This document shows, piece after piece, positions 16,137 to 25,827 of a stretch of DNA of 43,309 bases. This DNA comes from Methanobacteriota archaeon (GTDB taxonomy: Archaea; Thermoplasmatota; Poseidoniia; Poseidoniales; Thalassarchaeaceae), in the NCBI GenBank assembly GCA_002712285.1, contig PATC01000001.1:6662-49970 (forward strand). The letters run 5' to 3'. How positions within the stretch are numbered: the first letter of the stretch is position 1; each line of letters starts with the position of its first letter. The position numbers and the translations under genes were made by a program. The notes beneath the pieces were generated by a model, which was not told the origin of the DNA, did not search any database, and saw nothing but the letters and a program-made list of their open reading frames with translations.

Positions 16137-17923
16137 TGCATCACCTCCTTCAATTTCTTATCGATTAATGTGGCATAAATCCTAGCACGTGGAGGTAATC
16201 CATCGCTGTAAGCAACAGAGTGTACTCTAGTTATTATGTCATCAGGTAGTTCCTTTCTTAGAATTCCATGGAGTTGACCGTCGCGATTTATTTCTAGCAC
16301 AATAGTCACTTTATGTCGTCGAATAAAATTCTCTACTTCAGGATGATATGGCAATGCTCTGATTCTACACTGGTGTACGTTGTGTCCGAAATCGAGGAGA
16401 ATATCATCGATTTCTTGTATTGAATTCTCCATGCTTCCCAGATACAATATTCCGATTTCAGCATCTTCTCCTTCCCTGAGTATCGGTGGTGGTAACTGAT
16501 CTCTTGCATTGTCGATTTTCCGTCTCAATCGATTCATCAAATCGTGGTAATCATGGGGTTTCTCGGAGTAAACTCCCATTGGATTGTGCCCAGTTCCTCT
16601 GTAGAGTATTGGATCCATACCTGAGCCTGGTAGTGTCCTGTAGGGGATTCCATCCCCATCCACATCTAGATATCTCCCGAAATTTTCGAATGCCTCAAAG
16701 ACATCTTTTTCACGGACAACTTTTCCCCTATCCATGTCAACAGAGGGATAATCAAAACCTGCACATGCCCATTTGTTCATTCCTAGATCTAAATCACTGA
16801 GTCCGAACACTGGGGTCTGGAATCGTTCAGTACAATCGAATGCATACCAACCAAATTCAAAACACTCTTCGATGGTTCCTGGAATCAACACGATGTGTTG
16901 GGTATCCCCATGACTTCCTTCGTATAGCATCGATATATCCGATTGTTGTGTCCGAGTAGGAAGGCCAGTGGATGGACCAACTCGGTTTACATCCCAGAAA
17001 ACGGATGGTATCTCTGCGAAGTAAGCGAGCCCAATGAATTCCTGCATCAGAGATATCCCTGGTCCAGAGGTTGCAGTCATGCCCCTTCCTCCAGCCCAAC
17101 CAGCGCCCAATACCATACCTGCAGCAGCGAGTTCGTCTTCAGCTTGTATCACTGCAAGATTGGCTTTTCCGTCTTCATCGGTTCTAAGTTTTGGAATATA
17201 TGCAATGATACCTTCTGCAATTGATGAGGAAGGTGTGATGGGATACCATGACAACATCTGGCAACCCCCATAGATGCAGCCCAAAGCAACTGCCTCATTC
17301 CCTTCAATGAAGAATTTAGATTGAGTAATTTCACGCTTGGCTACGACATACGGGTCACATTTTTCCAAGTTTTCTCGAAAATATTCCCTGCCTGATTTTA
17401 TTGCCTGGATATTGAGTTCAATTGCACTTTCTTTACCTTTGAATTGTTTTGTTACTGCAAGATTAAGACACTCTTGGTCTATCCCCAATAGTTCTGCAAG
17501 GGCGCCAACATAAATGATGTTTGTAACCAATTTCGATAGTTTCGGATTGATGCCTTTTGCCAGCTTTGTCATTGGTAATGGATATGAAAAAACATCTTCT
17601 CTTTCCACAGTTTTGTTTTTTGTATTACTATTCCATATAACTACAGAACCTGATTCTAAAGATTCTAAGTCATCGTCCCATGTATCTGGATTTACTAGAA
17701 TTTGGATATGGGTCCTGTCTCCTGGAGCCTGATACCCCTTTTCAGAAAGCCTGAGGATATACCATGTGGGTAGTCCCGAAATATTGGATGGAAATAGATT
17801 CTTACCACTGACAGGAACTCCCATATCGAATAGTGATTCGAGAAGAATTAGATTAGCAGATTGGGAACCAGTACCATTGGCTGTGGCGATATTTATCGTG
17901 AAATCATTGATGATTTTCTCCAT
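16133..17923 (-). CDS. korA: 2-oxoacid:ferredoxin oxidoreductase, fused gamma-alpha subunit
   Basis: Residues 1 to about 180 form the gamma domain (INIATANGTGSQSANLILLE), and the rest is the alpha pyrimidine-binding domain: WYPITPSSSIAEGI, AVIQAEDELAAAGMVLGA, GRGMTATSGPGISLMQEF and GPSTGLPTRTQQSD. A C-terminal domain (EIGILYLGSMENSIQEID) completes the chain. The 596-aa length equals that of other fused KorA proteins. Initiation at 17923 is supported by an AGGGAGGGG Shine-Dalgarno a few bases upstream. Together with KorB it forms the complex that feeds ferredoxin from the TCA cycle. Confidence 0.94.
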   Translation of the reverse strand: MEKIINDFTINIATANGTGSQSANLILLESLFDMGVPVSGKNLFPSNISGLPTWYILRLSEKGYQAPGDRTHIQILVNPDTWDDDLESLESGSVVIWNSNTKNKTVEREDVFSYPLPMTKLAKGINPKLSKLVTNIIYVGALAELLGIDQECLNLAVTKQFKGKESAIELNIQAIKSGREYFRENLEKCDPYVVAKREITQSKFFIEGNEAVALGCIYGGCQMLSWYPITPSSSIAEGIIAYIPKLRTDEDGKANLAVIQAEDELAAAGMVLGAGWAGGRGMTATSGPGISLMQEFIGLAYFAEIPSVFWDVNRVGPSTGLPTRTQQSDISMLYEGSHGDTQHIVLIPGTIEECFEFGWYAFDCTERFQTPVFGLSDLDLGMNKWACAGFDYPSVDMDRGKVVREKDVFEAFENFGRYLDVDGDGIPYRTLPGSGMDPILYRGTGHNPMGVYSEKPHDYHDLMNRLRRKIDNARDQLPPPILREGEDAEIGILYLGSMENSIQEIDDILLDFGHNVHQCRIRALPYHPEVENFIRRHKVTIVLEINRDGQLHGILRKELPDDIITRVHSVAYSDGLPPRARIYATLIDKKLKEVMQ

Positions 17924-17948
17924 TAACGCCCCTCCCTTTGTCGTCGGC

Positions 17949-17960
17949 CGATTAAAATCG
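17949..17960. promoter_or_regulatory. Palindrome CGATTAAAATCG in the korA/cyclophilin divergent region
   Basis: A perfect inverted repeat (CGATT-AA-AATCG) lies about 26-37 nt upstream of the korA ATG. Its AT core could serve as TATA element or operator for korA. The rest of this roughly 180-bp region shows no clear element. Confidence 0.3.
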
Positions 17961-18104
17961 ATTGCTCATGACCACCGCGCAACATCTCGCGCGAATGAGG
18001 CGTATGCCTTAGGTTTTCGGACAGAAGATTCGTATTTCTTAGCCCTGAAGAATTTGTACCGTCAGCCGTTGCCGTTTTGAATGACTTGTTCATCGGAAGG
18101 GGTG

Positions 18105-19148
18105 ATGCCCACACCAAAAGCGCTCAAGGATGCATGGGAGCAGGCCCGGTCTCTCACTGAGGATGGTGACCCTGAAGAAGCCATCAAGATGATGCGAACT
18201 GTATGGGATGAACATGGAAAAAATGCTGATGATCACCGTACTTGGACAATCGTAGCGAATGCAGAGGCCAAGATTGCCGGTGAGTCGACCCGTCCTAGTG
18301 ATTATCGCAAATCGATCAAACATTACGAGAAGGCTTTGGATAAAGGTGCAGGAAAAGAAGTCCGTCGCCAGATGAATAAGGTCCGCGCAGAAATGGACGA
18401 GAGAGGAATTGGAATGGGTACATTCCGATTCGTTGATGATGGATCTCCCACTGTTTACGGTGTATTCGCGCTTTTTGTAGTCGGCATGCTCCTACTTGTT
18501 TCGCTTCGCTACGTCGACGGAGGCCTCGATCTCAGTAGTATTTTTGCTACAGATGAAGATGATTCAAATCCTTCACCGTCTGGAGACGTTGCTCAATTGA
18601 GTATTTCCTATGTTCCAGCAGGACTGTCTGAGTCGGATCGAGTGACAGTTGCAGTTATGATTGGCTTACACGCTGATGCTGCCCCTGTTCATGTAGATAA
18701 TTTCGTCAAGTTAGCACAGAATGGAGATTATGATAACACGATTTTCCATAGAATCATTGACAACTTCATGATTCAGGGAGGTGATTTTACGAATATGGAT
18801 GGAACCGGTGGCCATGCTGCTGAATTTTATGGGTACTGCAACGGGCAACCGAGTGCAACAGCTTGTTCTTCGGCTGATGCATATACGATTCCTGATGAAG
18901 CAAATAACGGCCTAGTTCACGACCCATGCACTCTCTCCATGGCGAAGACATCTAGCCCTAATACAGGAGGAAGCCAGTTCTTTGTGATTCCAGAGGATAG
19001 TAATCCGACTCATCTCGATGGAGTGCATACGGTTTTCGGGACTGTTACCTCAGGTTGTTCCTTTGTTACGGCGATTTCAGGGGTTGACACCGGCAGTAAC
19101 GATCGTCCAGTCTATGATGTTCGTCTTGAATCGGTAACCATCTCGTGA
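18105..19148 (+). CDS. Membrane-anchored cyclophilin-type peptidyl-prolyl isomerase with TPR-like N-terminus
   Basis: Residues 1 to about 110 are a charged helical TPR-like region (DAWEQARSLTEDGDPEEAIK, KSIKHYEKALDKG). One transmembrane helix follows (VYGVFALFVVGMLLLVSL), then an acidic linker and a cyclophilin domain: DNTIFHRIIDNFMIQGGDF, GGSQFFVIPED, LDGVHTVFGTV. The FHRII and SQFF motifs hold the active-site Arg and Phe. Two cysteine-containing insertions (FYGYCNGQPSATACSS) could form a disulfide, fitting an extracytoplasmic foldase. The ORF track starts at 18081, but the ATG at 18105 follows GGAAGGGG and is preferred. Topology: TPR inside, isomerase outside. Confidence 0.9.
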   Translation: MPTPKALKDAWEQARSLTEDGDPEEAIKMMRTVWDEHGKNADDHRTWTIVANAEAKIAGESTRPSDYRKSIKHYEKALDKGAGKEVRRQMNKVRAEMDERGIGMGTFRFVDDGSPTVYGVFALFVVGMLLLVSLRYVDGGLDLSSIFATDEDDSNPSPSGDVAQLSISYVPAGLSESDRVTVAVMIGLHADAAPVHVDNFVKLAQNGDYDNTIFHRIIDNFMIQGGDFTNMDGTGGHAAEFYGYCNGQPSATACSSADAYTIPDEANNGLVHDPCTLSMAKTSSPNTGGSQFFVIPEDSNPTHLDGVHTVFGTVTSGCSFVTAISGVDTGSNDRPVYDVRLESVTIS

Positions 19149-19216
19149 TTACTTCAACATGATTCGATGGGTCAGATTGATGGACGACTGTTTGGTGCAT
19201 TGTAACAGTGAAGCCC

Positions 19217-21916
19217 ATGTCAGACGAACATCCCTTCAAGTCATTACGGGATTTTGAGACGTCTTCAGGGTCATCAGCAACCTACGCCGCCCTTTCTTCT
19301 TTGGAGGAATTAGGACTTGTCGAAAATATTGGGAATCTCCCTTACAGTATTCGAATTCTACTCGAAGCCGCCCTTCGAAAGTGTGATGGATTTCTAGTTA
19401 CTGAGGGAGATGTCAAGCGAATTGCAGGGTGGTCTCCTACACAGACGCCAGCTGAGATTCCGTTTATGCCCAGCCGTGTAATTTTACAGGATTTCACGGG
19501 CGTACCTGCCGTTGTGGATATCGCAGCTTTGCGTGACGCCATGGTTGAACTTGGAGGTGACCCTGTGAAGGTTAATCCTCAGGTCCCAGTTGATTTGGTG
19601 ATTGATCATAGTGTCCAAGTCGATGTCTCAGGTTTGTTTCCTGATGCTCGTGAACGTAATCTTGAGATTGAATATCAACGCAATATGGAGCGATATCAGT
19701 TCTTGAAATGGGGGCAACAATCACTGGATAATTTCCGTGCTGTTCCTCCTGGTCGCGGTATCGTCCATCAGGTGAATCTCGAATGGATTGCAAATGTTGC
19801 ACGTGAAGAGGGAGGAATCTGGTTGATGGATTCTCTCGTTGGAACTGATAGTCATACTACGATGATCAATGGTCTTGGTGTTCTTGGTTGGGGAGTGGGA
19901 GGTATCGAGGCTGAAGCCGTGATGTTAGGTCAACCGATTTACATGCTCTTGCCAGAGGTTGTTGGTTTTGAGCTGACAGGAACTCTCCGCCCAGGAGTTA
20001 CTGCTACTGATATGACGCTACGCATCGTTGAGATGTTACGTGAACATGGTGTTGTTGGCAAGTTCGTAGAATTCCATGGATTGGGTCTATCTAACCTATC
20101 GTTGCCGGACCGTGCTACGATTGCCAACATGGCTCCAGAATATGGTGCAACTTGTGGCTTCTTCCCTGTTGATGAGGTTACTCTCGATTACATGCGGCTG
20201 AGTGGTCGTGATGAGTCTCATATCGAAGATGTCAAGCGTTACATGGTTGCGCAAGGTATGTTCTGGACCCCCGAGGCATCCACTCCTGCCTACACTTCTT
20301 CGATTGCTCTCAATTTAGAGGATGTTGAACCTGCACTTGCTGGTCCTAAACGCCCTCAAGATCGAGTAGATCTTTCAGCGATGAAAGCACATTGGCGAGA
20401 GAGTCTCAATGCGCCCCTTGGACACCAAGGTCATGGAGTTGATAAATCGCAGAATCAGAATATAGTGGATGTATCCGCTCCATCTGGAGAATCTTTTGAT
20501 TTAGGTCATGGAGATGTCGTGATTGCGGCGATTACCTCATGCACGAATACTTCGAATCCTAGCGTAATGTTAGCCGCAGGTCTTCTCGCACGAAATGCGC
20601 GTGCTCGTGGATTAGAGATCAAGCCATGGGTTAAGCCCAGTCTAGCACCTGGGAGTCGTGTTGTAACAGAATACTACGATGCAGCAGGTCTGACAGATGA
20701 TCTTGCCGCACTTGGATTCAATGTTGTTGGATATGGTTGTACTACCTGTATCGGAAATTCAGGACCTTTGGATGCCCATATCGAGAATGGAATTGATGAA
20801 GGCGGCCTTATCGTCGGTTCAGTCATATCTGGAAATCGAAATTTTGAAGGCAGAGTTCACCAGAAGGTGAAAGCAAACTATCTCGCATCTCCTCCACTTG
20901 TTGTAGCGTACGCACTCGCTGGGACTCTTGATGTTGATTTTGAGGTTGACGCAATTGGTACCGATTCATCTGGCAAGCCAGTCATGCTTGCCGATATTTG
21001 GCCTTCTGACATGGAGATTCAGCAGGTTGTCGCGTCTTCTATCTCTCCTGAAATGTTTCGTGAACGGTATGCTGATGTCATGCAGGAGCCTCGCTGGGAT
21101 TCCATTGAGAGTCAGCCTTCTCCACTTTATCCTTGGGCAGATGAGTCAACTTACGTCCGCTTACCTTCATTCTTTGAAGGTATTGAGCCGAGTCCCGCTC
21201 CAATTAAGCCGATTCAAGGCGCCCATGTTTTGCTAAAACTCGGCGATTCGGTAACTACTGATCACATCAGTCCTGCGGGCGCCTTTCCTCATACTGGGCC
21301 TGCAGGCCAGTACCTTGTATCGAAAGGTGTCGAACCTCGCGATTTCAACTCCTTTGGTAGTCGCCGAGGTAACCATGAGGTTATGATGCGAGGTACCTTC
21401 GCAAACGTTCGAATCCGTAACCAAATTGCTCCTGATACTGAGGGAGGATATACCACTCATTTCCCATCTGGTGAAGTTACTTCGGTCTTTGATGCGAGTA
21501 TGAAGTATCAGGATGAAGGCATACCTCTAGTTGTTCTTGCAGGTTCCCAATATGGAACCGGTAGTAGCCGAGACTGGGCGGCAAAAGGCACACTTCTCCT
21601 CGGAGTGAAGGCCGTGATTGCGACTTCTTTTGAGAGGATTCATCGGAGTAATCTCGTGGGCATGGGTGTTCTTCCACTTACCTTCATAGATGGTGAGAAT
21701 GCGGCGAGTCTCGGTCTCGATGGAACGGAGACCTTCGACATCCCAGCAAGCGCAGACCTCATACCTTTGAGTAAGATTAGTGTCACTGCCCATCGCGCTG
21801 ATGGATCGACTGTAGAATTCGATACGATTGTTCGTCTCGACACTCCTGTCGAGGTGGAATATTACCGTAATGGTGGAATTCTTCAGACCGTTCTCCGAAA
21901 TCTCGCATTGACTTGA
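19217..21916 (+). CDS. acnA: Aconitate hydratase A
   Basis: Isomerises citrate to isocitrate in the TCA cycle. The three cluster cysteines are in AAITSCTNTSNPSVM and GYGCTTCIGNSGPL. Other AcnA blocks: DLVIDHSVQVD, GTDSHTTMINGLGVLGWGVGG, and the swivel domain GSQYGTGSSRDWAAKGT. About 900 aa is typical of the AcnA/IRP branch. The ORF track begins at GTG 19208; the ATG three codons later (19217) is as plausible and is used here. It lies 68 bp after the cyclophilin gene on the same strand. Confidence 0.96.
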   Translation: MSDEHPFKSLRDFETSSGSSATYAALSSLEELGLVENIGNLPYSIRILLEAALRKCDGFLVTEGDVKRIAGWSPTQTPAEIPFMPSRVILQDFTGVPAVVDIAALRDAMVELGGDPVKVNPQVPVDLVIDHSVQVDVSGLFPDARERNLEIEYQRNMERYQFLKWGQQSLDNFRAVPPGRGIVHQVNLEWIANVAREEGGIWLMDSLVGTDSHTTMINGLGVLGWGVGGIEAEAVMLGQPIYMLLPEVVGFELTGTLRPGVTATDMTLRIVEMLREHGVVGKFVEFHGLGLSNLSLPDRATIANMAPEYGATCGFFPVDEVTLDYMRLSGRDESHIEDVKRYMVAQGMFWTPEASTPAYTSSIALNLEDVEPALAGPKRPQDRVDLSAMKAHWRESLNAPLGHQGHGVDKSQNQNIVDVSAPSGESFDLGHGDVVIAAITSCTNTSNPSVMLAAGLLARNARARGLEIKPWVKPSLAPGSRVVTEYYDAAGLTDDLAALGFNVVGYGCTTCIGNSGPLDAHIENGIDEGGLIVGSVISGNRNFEGRVHQKVKANYLASPPLVVAYALAGTLDVDFEVDAIGTDSSGKPVMLADIWPSDMEIQQVVASSISPEMFRERYADVMQEPRWDSIESQPSPLYPWADESTYVRLPSFFEGIEPSPAPIKPIQGAHVLLKLGDSVTTDHISPAGAFPHTGPAGQYLVSKGVEPRDFNSFGSRRGNHEVMMRGTFANVRIRNQIAPDTEGGYTTHFPSGEVTSVFDASMKYQDEGIPLVVLAGSQYGTGSSRDWAAKGTLLLGVKAVIATSFERIHRSNLVGMGVLPLTFIDGENAASLGLDGTETFDIPASADLIPLSKISVTAHRADGSTVEFDTIVRLDTPVEVEYYRNGGILQTVLRNLALT

Positions 21917-21921
21917 TTTAT

Positions 21922-22470
21922 TCAATCGATTTGATTCCAATATTCCTGAATCAGAGCAAGGGTGCTCTCATCACCTGCAGGTCCGAAGGAGCCCTCATGT
22001 CTCTGAATTTCTTCACCAACTGAATTGACGAAGATTACAGTTCCCGGTGCAAAGACATCCATCTGCTCTGCAAAATCGTCTCCCTCAATTACACGAGTGA
22101 ACGTGTACTCAAGTGTTTGACCAATGTTGTCGCCATCATCATCGAACTCATTTACAATATCGATCCACTCGACCATACTCACTCCCTGTGGTGCATAATC
22201 ATACTCGGTGGAGACAACAAGAACCTCGATTCCGGGGACTGAAGTGTTGAGGTTGTGCATATTATTGTGACAAGGCGTTCCGCACCATTGCGCACTGAAG
22301 ATGATAACATATGATGCTCCGAGGTAATCCTCTTTTTCGACGGTAGAGTTGGTGTGGTCAAGTAGGTTGTATTCAGGAAGTGGAATTACTTCTTCCGATT
22401 CCGATGTGCAGCCAGTTAGAGGAGCGAGCGCAATTAGTATGGTCAACAACAAGGTGACTACTCGGGACAT
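21922..22470 (-). CDS. Thioredoxin-like lipoprotein with CX3C motif
   Basis: The signal peptide MSRVVTLLLTILIALAPLTGC ends in a lipobox (LTGC), so the mature protein should be lipid-anchored outside the membrane. A TlpA/Sco-like thioredoxin fold follows: YVIIFSAQWCGTPCHNNM at the active site and APGTVIFVNSVGEEIQRHEG with the cis-proline position. The redox site is C-G-T-P-C, three residues between the cysteines instead of two. Sco-type copper chaperones also use CX3C, so a metallochaperone role is an alternative to disulfide chemistry. Length 182 aa. Convergent with acnA. Confidence 0.82.
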   Translation of the reverse strand: MSRVVTLLLTILIALAPLTGCTSESEEVIPLPEYNLLDHTNSTVEKEDYLGASYVIIFSAQWCGTPCHNNMHNLNTSVPGIEVLVVSTEYDYAPQGVSMVEWIDIVNEFDDDGDNIGQTLEYTFTRVIEGDDFAEQMDVFAPGTVIFVNSVGEEIQRHEGSFGPAGDESTLALIQEYWNQID

Positions 22471-22560
22471 GTAGATTTGGTGAATATGATTGATTATGAA
22501 TGATTGGAAGAAATATGACTTTGCCGTTCATTTCAAAATCAACGAAGAGATGGGCTATGC

Positions 22561-23571
22561 ATGCGGTCCACTTTGAATCATATAGTTCCGCTGATTATAA
22601 TCCTCTTACTAATCCCGGTTGCTTCTTCCGAGGTTGGAGATCTGGATGAAGATGGCGTGCCCGATGAGCAGGACGCTTGTCCAGAAACTTTCGGTAATTC
22701 TACACTAGACCGTTTAGGGTGTATGGATACTGATGATGATGGCTGGTCCAACCCGGATGAAAATTGGACAGCTGCTTTTGGGGCAGATGCCTTCCCTGAG
22801 CGTGAAGATGCCTGGTCGGATACCGATGGTGATGGCTTTCCTAATCAGGCGTCGTTGTCAGACTCTGATGACTGTCCTTTCAAAAGTGGGACTTCAAGGG
22901 TCATTTTGAAGGGATGTTCCGATATTGACAGAGACCATGTTCCGGACCTGTATGATGATGATGCTGATGGAGATGGGATACGGAATGAGATGGAACGTGC
23001 AGCATCTACTGGGCGGTTCCTTTTCGATCCATTCGATGCGTCTTCAACTCCGGAGGACCGTGATTTCGACACAATTCCCGACGTCTTAGATGATGACAAC
23101 GACAACGATGGTTGGCCTGATGAAATTGAAATCGATCGAGGGAGCGATCATGAGAATCGAGACATGACTCCTCTAAACCAATACTTTGGGATTCAAACGG
23201 GTTTCATCTACCATGGCGGGTTATCATTCGGTGACGAATATGATGAAGGAGAACTCGAAATTTCACTGAGTTGGTTCATTTCTGTCTTGACAGGCGAGTT
23301 GGTTATTCCTATTGCATTGATCCCAATCTATGTGTTCCTCTTTGTTGTGCGGCGACGGAAGTATAACACAATCCTTACCATGATTGAGATTGAGAACGAT
23401 TTAGAGCGTTTGTTTGACCTTGAAATGGAGGTGAATGAACTCGTCCGTGCTCGTAGTATCAAGGTCTACCATGGACTTGTATTAAGGAACGCATTAGAAG
23501 AGAGAGAGAATATACTGTCTGATAGAGCTGCTCAAATTAAGGGTAGACATGGTGACTTTGAATCAGAATGA
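22561..23571 (+). CDS. Secreted calcium-repeat (thrombospondin type 3-like) protein with C-terminal membrane anchor
   Basis: Signal peptide IVPLIIILLLIPVASSE, then several acidic calcium-loop repeats (DLDEDGVPDEQDACPE, DTDDDGWSN, DDDADGDGIRNEME, DDDNDNDGWPDEIE) to about residue 210. One transmembrane helix follows (GELVIPIALIPIYVFLFVV), then a basic and acidic cytoplasmic coiled-coil-like tail (MIEIENDLERLFDLEMEVNELV). This arrangement recurs in the right-edge protein of this window. The likely role is a calcium-stabilised cell-surface stalk; partner and ligand are unknown. It is divergent from the lipoprotein gene. Confidence 0.85.
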   Translation: MRSTLNHIVPLIIILLLIPVASSEVGDLDEDGVPDEQDACPETFGNSTLDRLGCMDTDDDGWSNPDENWTAAFGADAFPEREDAWSDTDGDGFPNQASLSDSDDCPFKSGTSRVILKGCSDIDRDHVPDLYDDDADGDGIRNEMERAASTGRFLFDPFDASSTPEDRDFDTIPDVLDDDNDNDGWPDEIEIDRGSDHENRDMTPLNQYFGIQTGFIYHGGLSFGDEYDEGELEISLSWFISVLTGELVIPIALIPIYVFLFVVRRRKYNTILTMIEIENDLERLFDLEMEVNELVRARSIKVYHGLVLRNALEERENILSDRAAQIKGRHGDFESE

Positions 23572-23576
23572 CACAA

Positions 23577-24998
23577 TCACACTTGATCAACTTCAATTAG
23601 ATTCTCAAGAAAACGAGTGACTGCCTCTTTATCCACGGATGGTTGTGCTGCAGCGAAACGAATCACAAGGCGTCCATCTAATCGTGCATCGATGACCATC
23701 GCAGTCCCATCTCGTTCAAGTTGGTCTCTTGCCTTCCTTACCCGCATATCGCCCTCTTCTATTGTTTCGTTTTCTTTGGGTGTGAATCGGATACATACGT
23801 TGGTGAATTGATGTGATATTAGCTCCACCTCCTCCCTTTTTTCTACGAGTTTCGCTAAGTGATCTGCAACGTCCATGCATGAATCAACAATCTTGCCGAA
23901 TCCGTCGCTACCTGTGTCCAACCAAGTCAGCCAGAGTTTGAGGGCATCTGCACGCCTTCCACATTGTGGGGAGATGCGCCCGAGGCTCTGGCTACTCACG
24001 GGGTCGTCGAATAGATAGTCTCCCTTTTCTGTGTGAGCCATTGCATTTTCAAGGACACGACCATCACGAAGTAGGAACATAGAGCAAACCATGGAAGCCC
24101 CAAGCATCTTGTGCGCATCGAAAGTCACTGAATCGGCTCTTTCTATTCCATTCAGCATGGTACGATATCGCTCAGAAAAGAGAACCGAACCGCCCCATGC
24201 TGCATCTACATGGTGCCAAATACCGTGATTTTCCGCAATGTCTGCAATTGCATTGAGGTCTTCGAATGCCCCTCGTACGGTGCTACCTGCAGTCGAAACG
24301 ATGGCCATCGGCTCCATGCCATCTTCTTTCACATCGTGAATCGCTTTGATTAAATCAGAAGGTTGCATGATTCCATAATTTGTTGGGACGCGTATGATGG
24401 AATCCATACCAATGCCCATCCTGTTCATAGCCGAATCTACAGAGTAATGCGCTTCGTCTGAAGTCAGTACACACAACCTATGCCCCTGAATTCCAGTCCT
24501 ATGGGATCCTGGGATCAAGTTCTCACGAGCACATATGAGCCCGAGTTCATTGCTGTTTGAACCGCCTGTAGTAAATATCCCATTAGCATTGAAGCCTATT
24601 CGTTCTGCAATTCCCCGAATCATCTCTCGTTCGATGATAGTTGCAGCAGGAGATACTGCGAAGGAATGCATAGTGGTGTTTCGTATATCTGCCAGAAGGG
24701 ATCCGATTACGGATGCGGGTTGTGACGCTCCCCAGAATGCTCGCATAAATTCGGGTAAATCGGTCCTTACTGCGGATTGTAAGTAGGCGTCGATTGCACT
24801 CTTCACTCTTTCAGGGCCACCTGCAGTTTCACTCGTAAAAGGTCCGAGTAATTGTTGGATTTCTTTCGGGTCCATTCCGTTGTGGAGTTGCGCTTGAGCT
24901 TCTGCTTCCGACGTTAGGATGTGCTGGATGAGCTTATCCCTGTCGTGCGTGTTCATAGCATCCACGAGTCGGCTACAGGTTTTGAGGCTGTGTGGCAT
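23577..24998 (-). CDS. PLP-dependent group II amino acid decarboxylase
   Basis: A 473-aa fold-type I PLP enzyme. Key segments: TTGGSNSNELGLICARE (cofactor phosphate), HHVDAAWGGSVLFSE (the Asp pairing with the pyridine nitrogen), and DSVTFDAHKMLGASMVCSMF (Schiff-base Lys in the HKM motif). Length and motifs fit the glutamate / DOPA / diaminobutyrate decarboxylase family rather than the shorter archaeal MfnA. The amino acid substrate is undecidable from sequence. The track's first codon is a GTG; the ATG two codons in (24998), just after GAGAGTGGCT, is preferred. Convergent with the calcium-repeat gene, with only 5 bp between the stops. Confidence 0.9.
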   Translation of the reverse strand: MPHSLKTCSRLVDAMNTHDRDKLIQHILTSEAEAQAQLHNGMDPKEIQQLLGPFTSETAGGPERVKSAIDAYLQSAVRTDLPEFMRAFWGASQPASVIGSLLADIRNTTMHSFAVSPAATIIEREMIRGIAERIGFNANGIFTTGGSNSNELGLICARENLIPGSHRTGIQGHRLCVLTSDEAHYSVDSAMNRMGIGMDSIIRVPTNYGIMQPSDLIKAIHDVKEDGMEPMAIVSTAGSTVRGAFEDLNAIADIAENHGIWHHVDAAWGGSVLFSERYRTMLNGIERADSVTFDAHKMLGASMVCSMFLLRDGRVLENAMAHTEKGDYLFDDPVSSQSLGRISPQCGRRADALKLWLTWLDTGSDGFGKIVDSCMDVADHLAKLVEKREEVELISHQFTNVCIRFTPKENETIEEGDMRVRKARDQLERDGTAMVIDARLDGRLVIRFAAAQPSVDKEAVTRFLENLIEVDQV

Positions 24999-25073
24999 AG
25001 CCACTCTCTAATCTACAGACAAACGCTCCTCCATTCGATTGATTGAAAGACCGGGGCTCAAGCAGATAGTTCC

Positions 25074-25733
25074 ATGGCCATGTCAGGTCCCGTCCGATTC
25101 AGATACCGGAATCAGGAGGAGGACATCGATGTTCTCATTCAAGGGGATGCAGATTGGGTAGAACAAATCCGAGACGAACTCGGTCTTTCAGGAAATGGTC
25201 CAGGATTCCTATCTCCTGTATTTGATTCTGCAGGTCCTCGGCCATCGTCTCGTTCCTCCATTCGATCATCATCTAGAACAGCTGAGTCCGATGATTCCAT
25301 CTCTATTCGTCCAGGTCCAGAACCAGATCCAAGTAAAATTCCGGCTTCAATTCGAGAGATTGGCGCCCTAGATATCCATCAGGAGTTTGTAGGAATGAAT
25401 TTGACTCCAGCATCTGAAATAGATTTCAATGCTATTCAGAAAGAATTCGACGCTTTAGGTCCCTTTGAACCACTCGAAGATGCCGGGACTGAGCGTGCAC
25501 TCGAAGAGAAAACTCTTCAGGTTTTAATGAGCCAATTAGTTCAGGTTCACGGTATGATTGCGATTCCAGAAACGATGCTCCACAGTATTCTTGGAGAACG
25601 CTTTAGCATGAGTTTAGAAGAGTTTGGAAAATGGTTACGTCGTTTGTGGAGAATGGGTCGTCTTGAACGAATGTTCGGTTCAGATGGCTCTGATTCTTAC
25701 GTTCCCTTTCCTTATTGGCTTGAACGCGAATAA
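25074..25733 (+). CDS. Hypothetical protein, 219 aa
   Basis: No family recognised. The N-terminal 45 residues look folded (VRFRYRNQEEDIDVLIQGD). A Ser/Arg/Pro-rich linker follows (PRPSSRSSIRSSSRT, then acidic). The C-terminal about 100 residues are helical (FNAIQKEFDALG, EKTLQVLMSQLVQVHGMI) and end in a basic WLRRLWRMGRLERMFG stretch that could be a winged-helix or dimer surface. It lacks a signal peptide, so it is probably cytoplasmic. It precedes the giant surface-protein gene by 94 bp on the same strand. Confidence 0.72.
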   Translation: MAMSGPVRFRYRNQEEDIDVLIQGDADWVEQIRDELGLSGNGPGFLSPVFDSAGPRPSSRSSIRSSSRTAESDDSISIRPGPEPDPSKIPASIREIGALDIHQEFVGMNLTPASEIDFNAIQKEFDALGPFEPLEDAGTERALEEKTLQVLMSQLVQVHGMIAIPETMLHSILGERFSMSLEEFGKWLRRLWRMGRLERMFGSDGSDSYVPFPYWLERE

Positions 25734-25827
25734 ATATCGATATGTTACCTCTGTCTTCGCTTTTCAGAAACAGAGTTTGGAGCACGACCCCATAACCCTC
25801 AATAAGAGTCGGTTAACTCAGACGTTC

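Noticed and set aside
25624-25827. Upstream start of the giant protein as given in the ORF track
   Set aside because: It would overlap the 219-aa gene by 110 bp and place 68 residues before a clear signal peptide.
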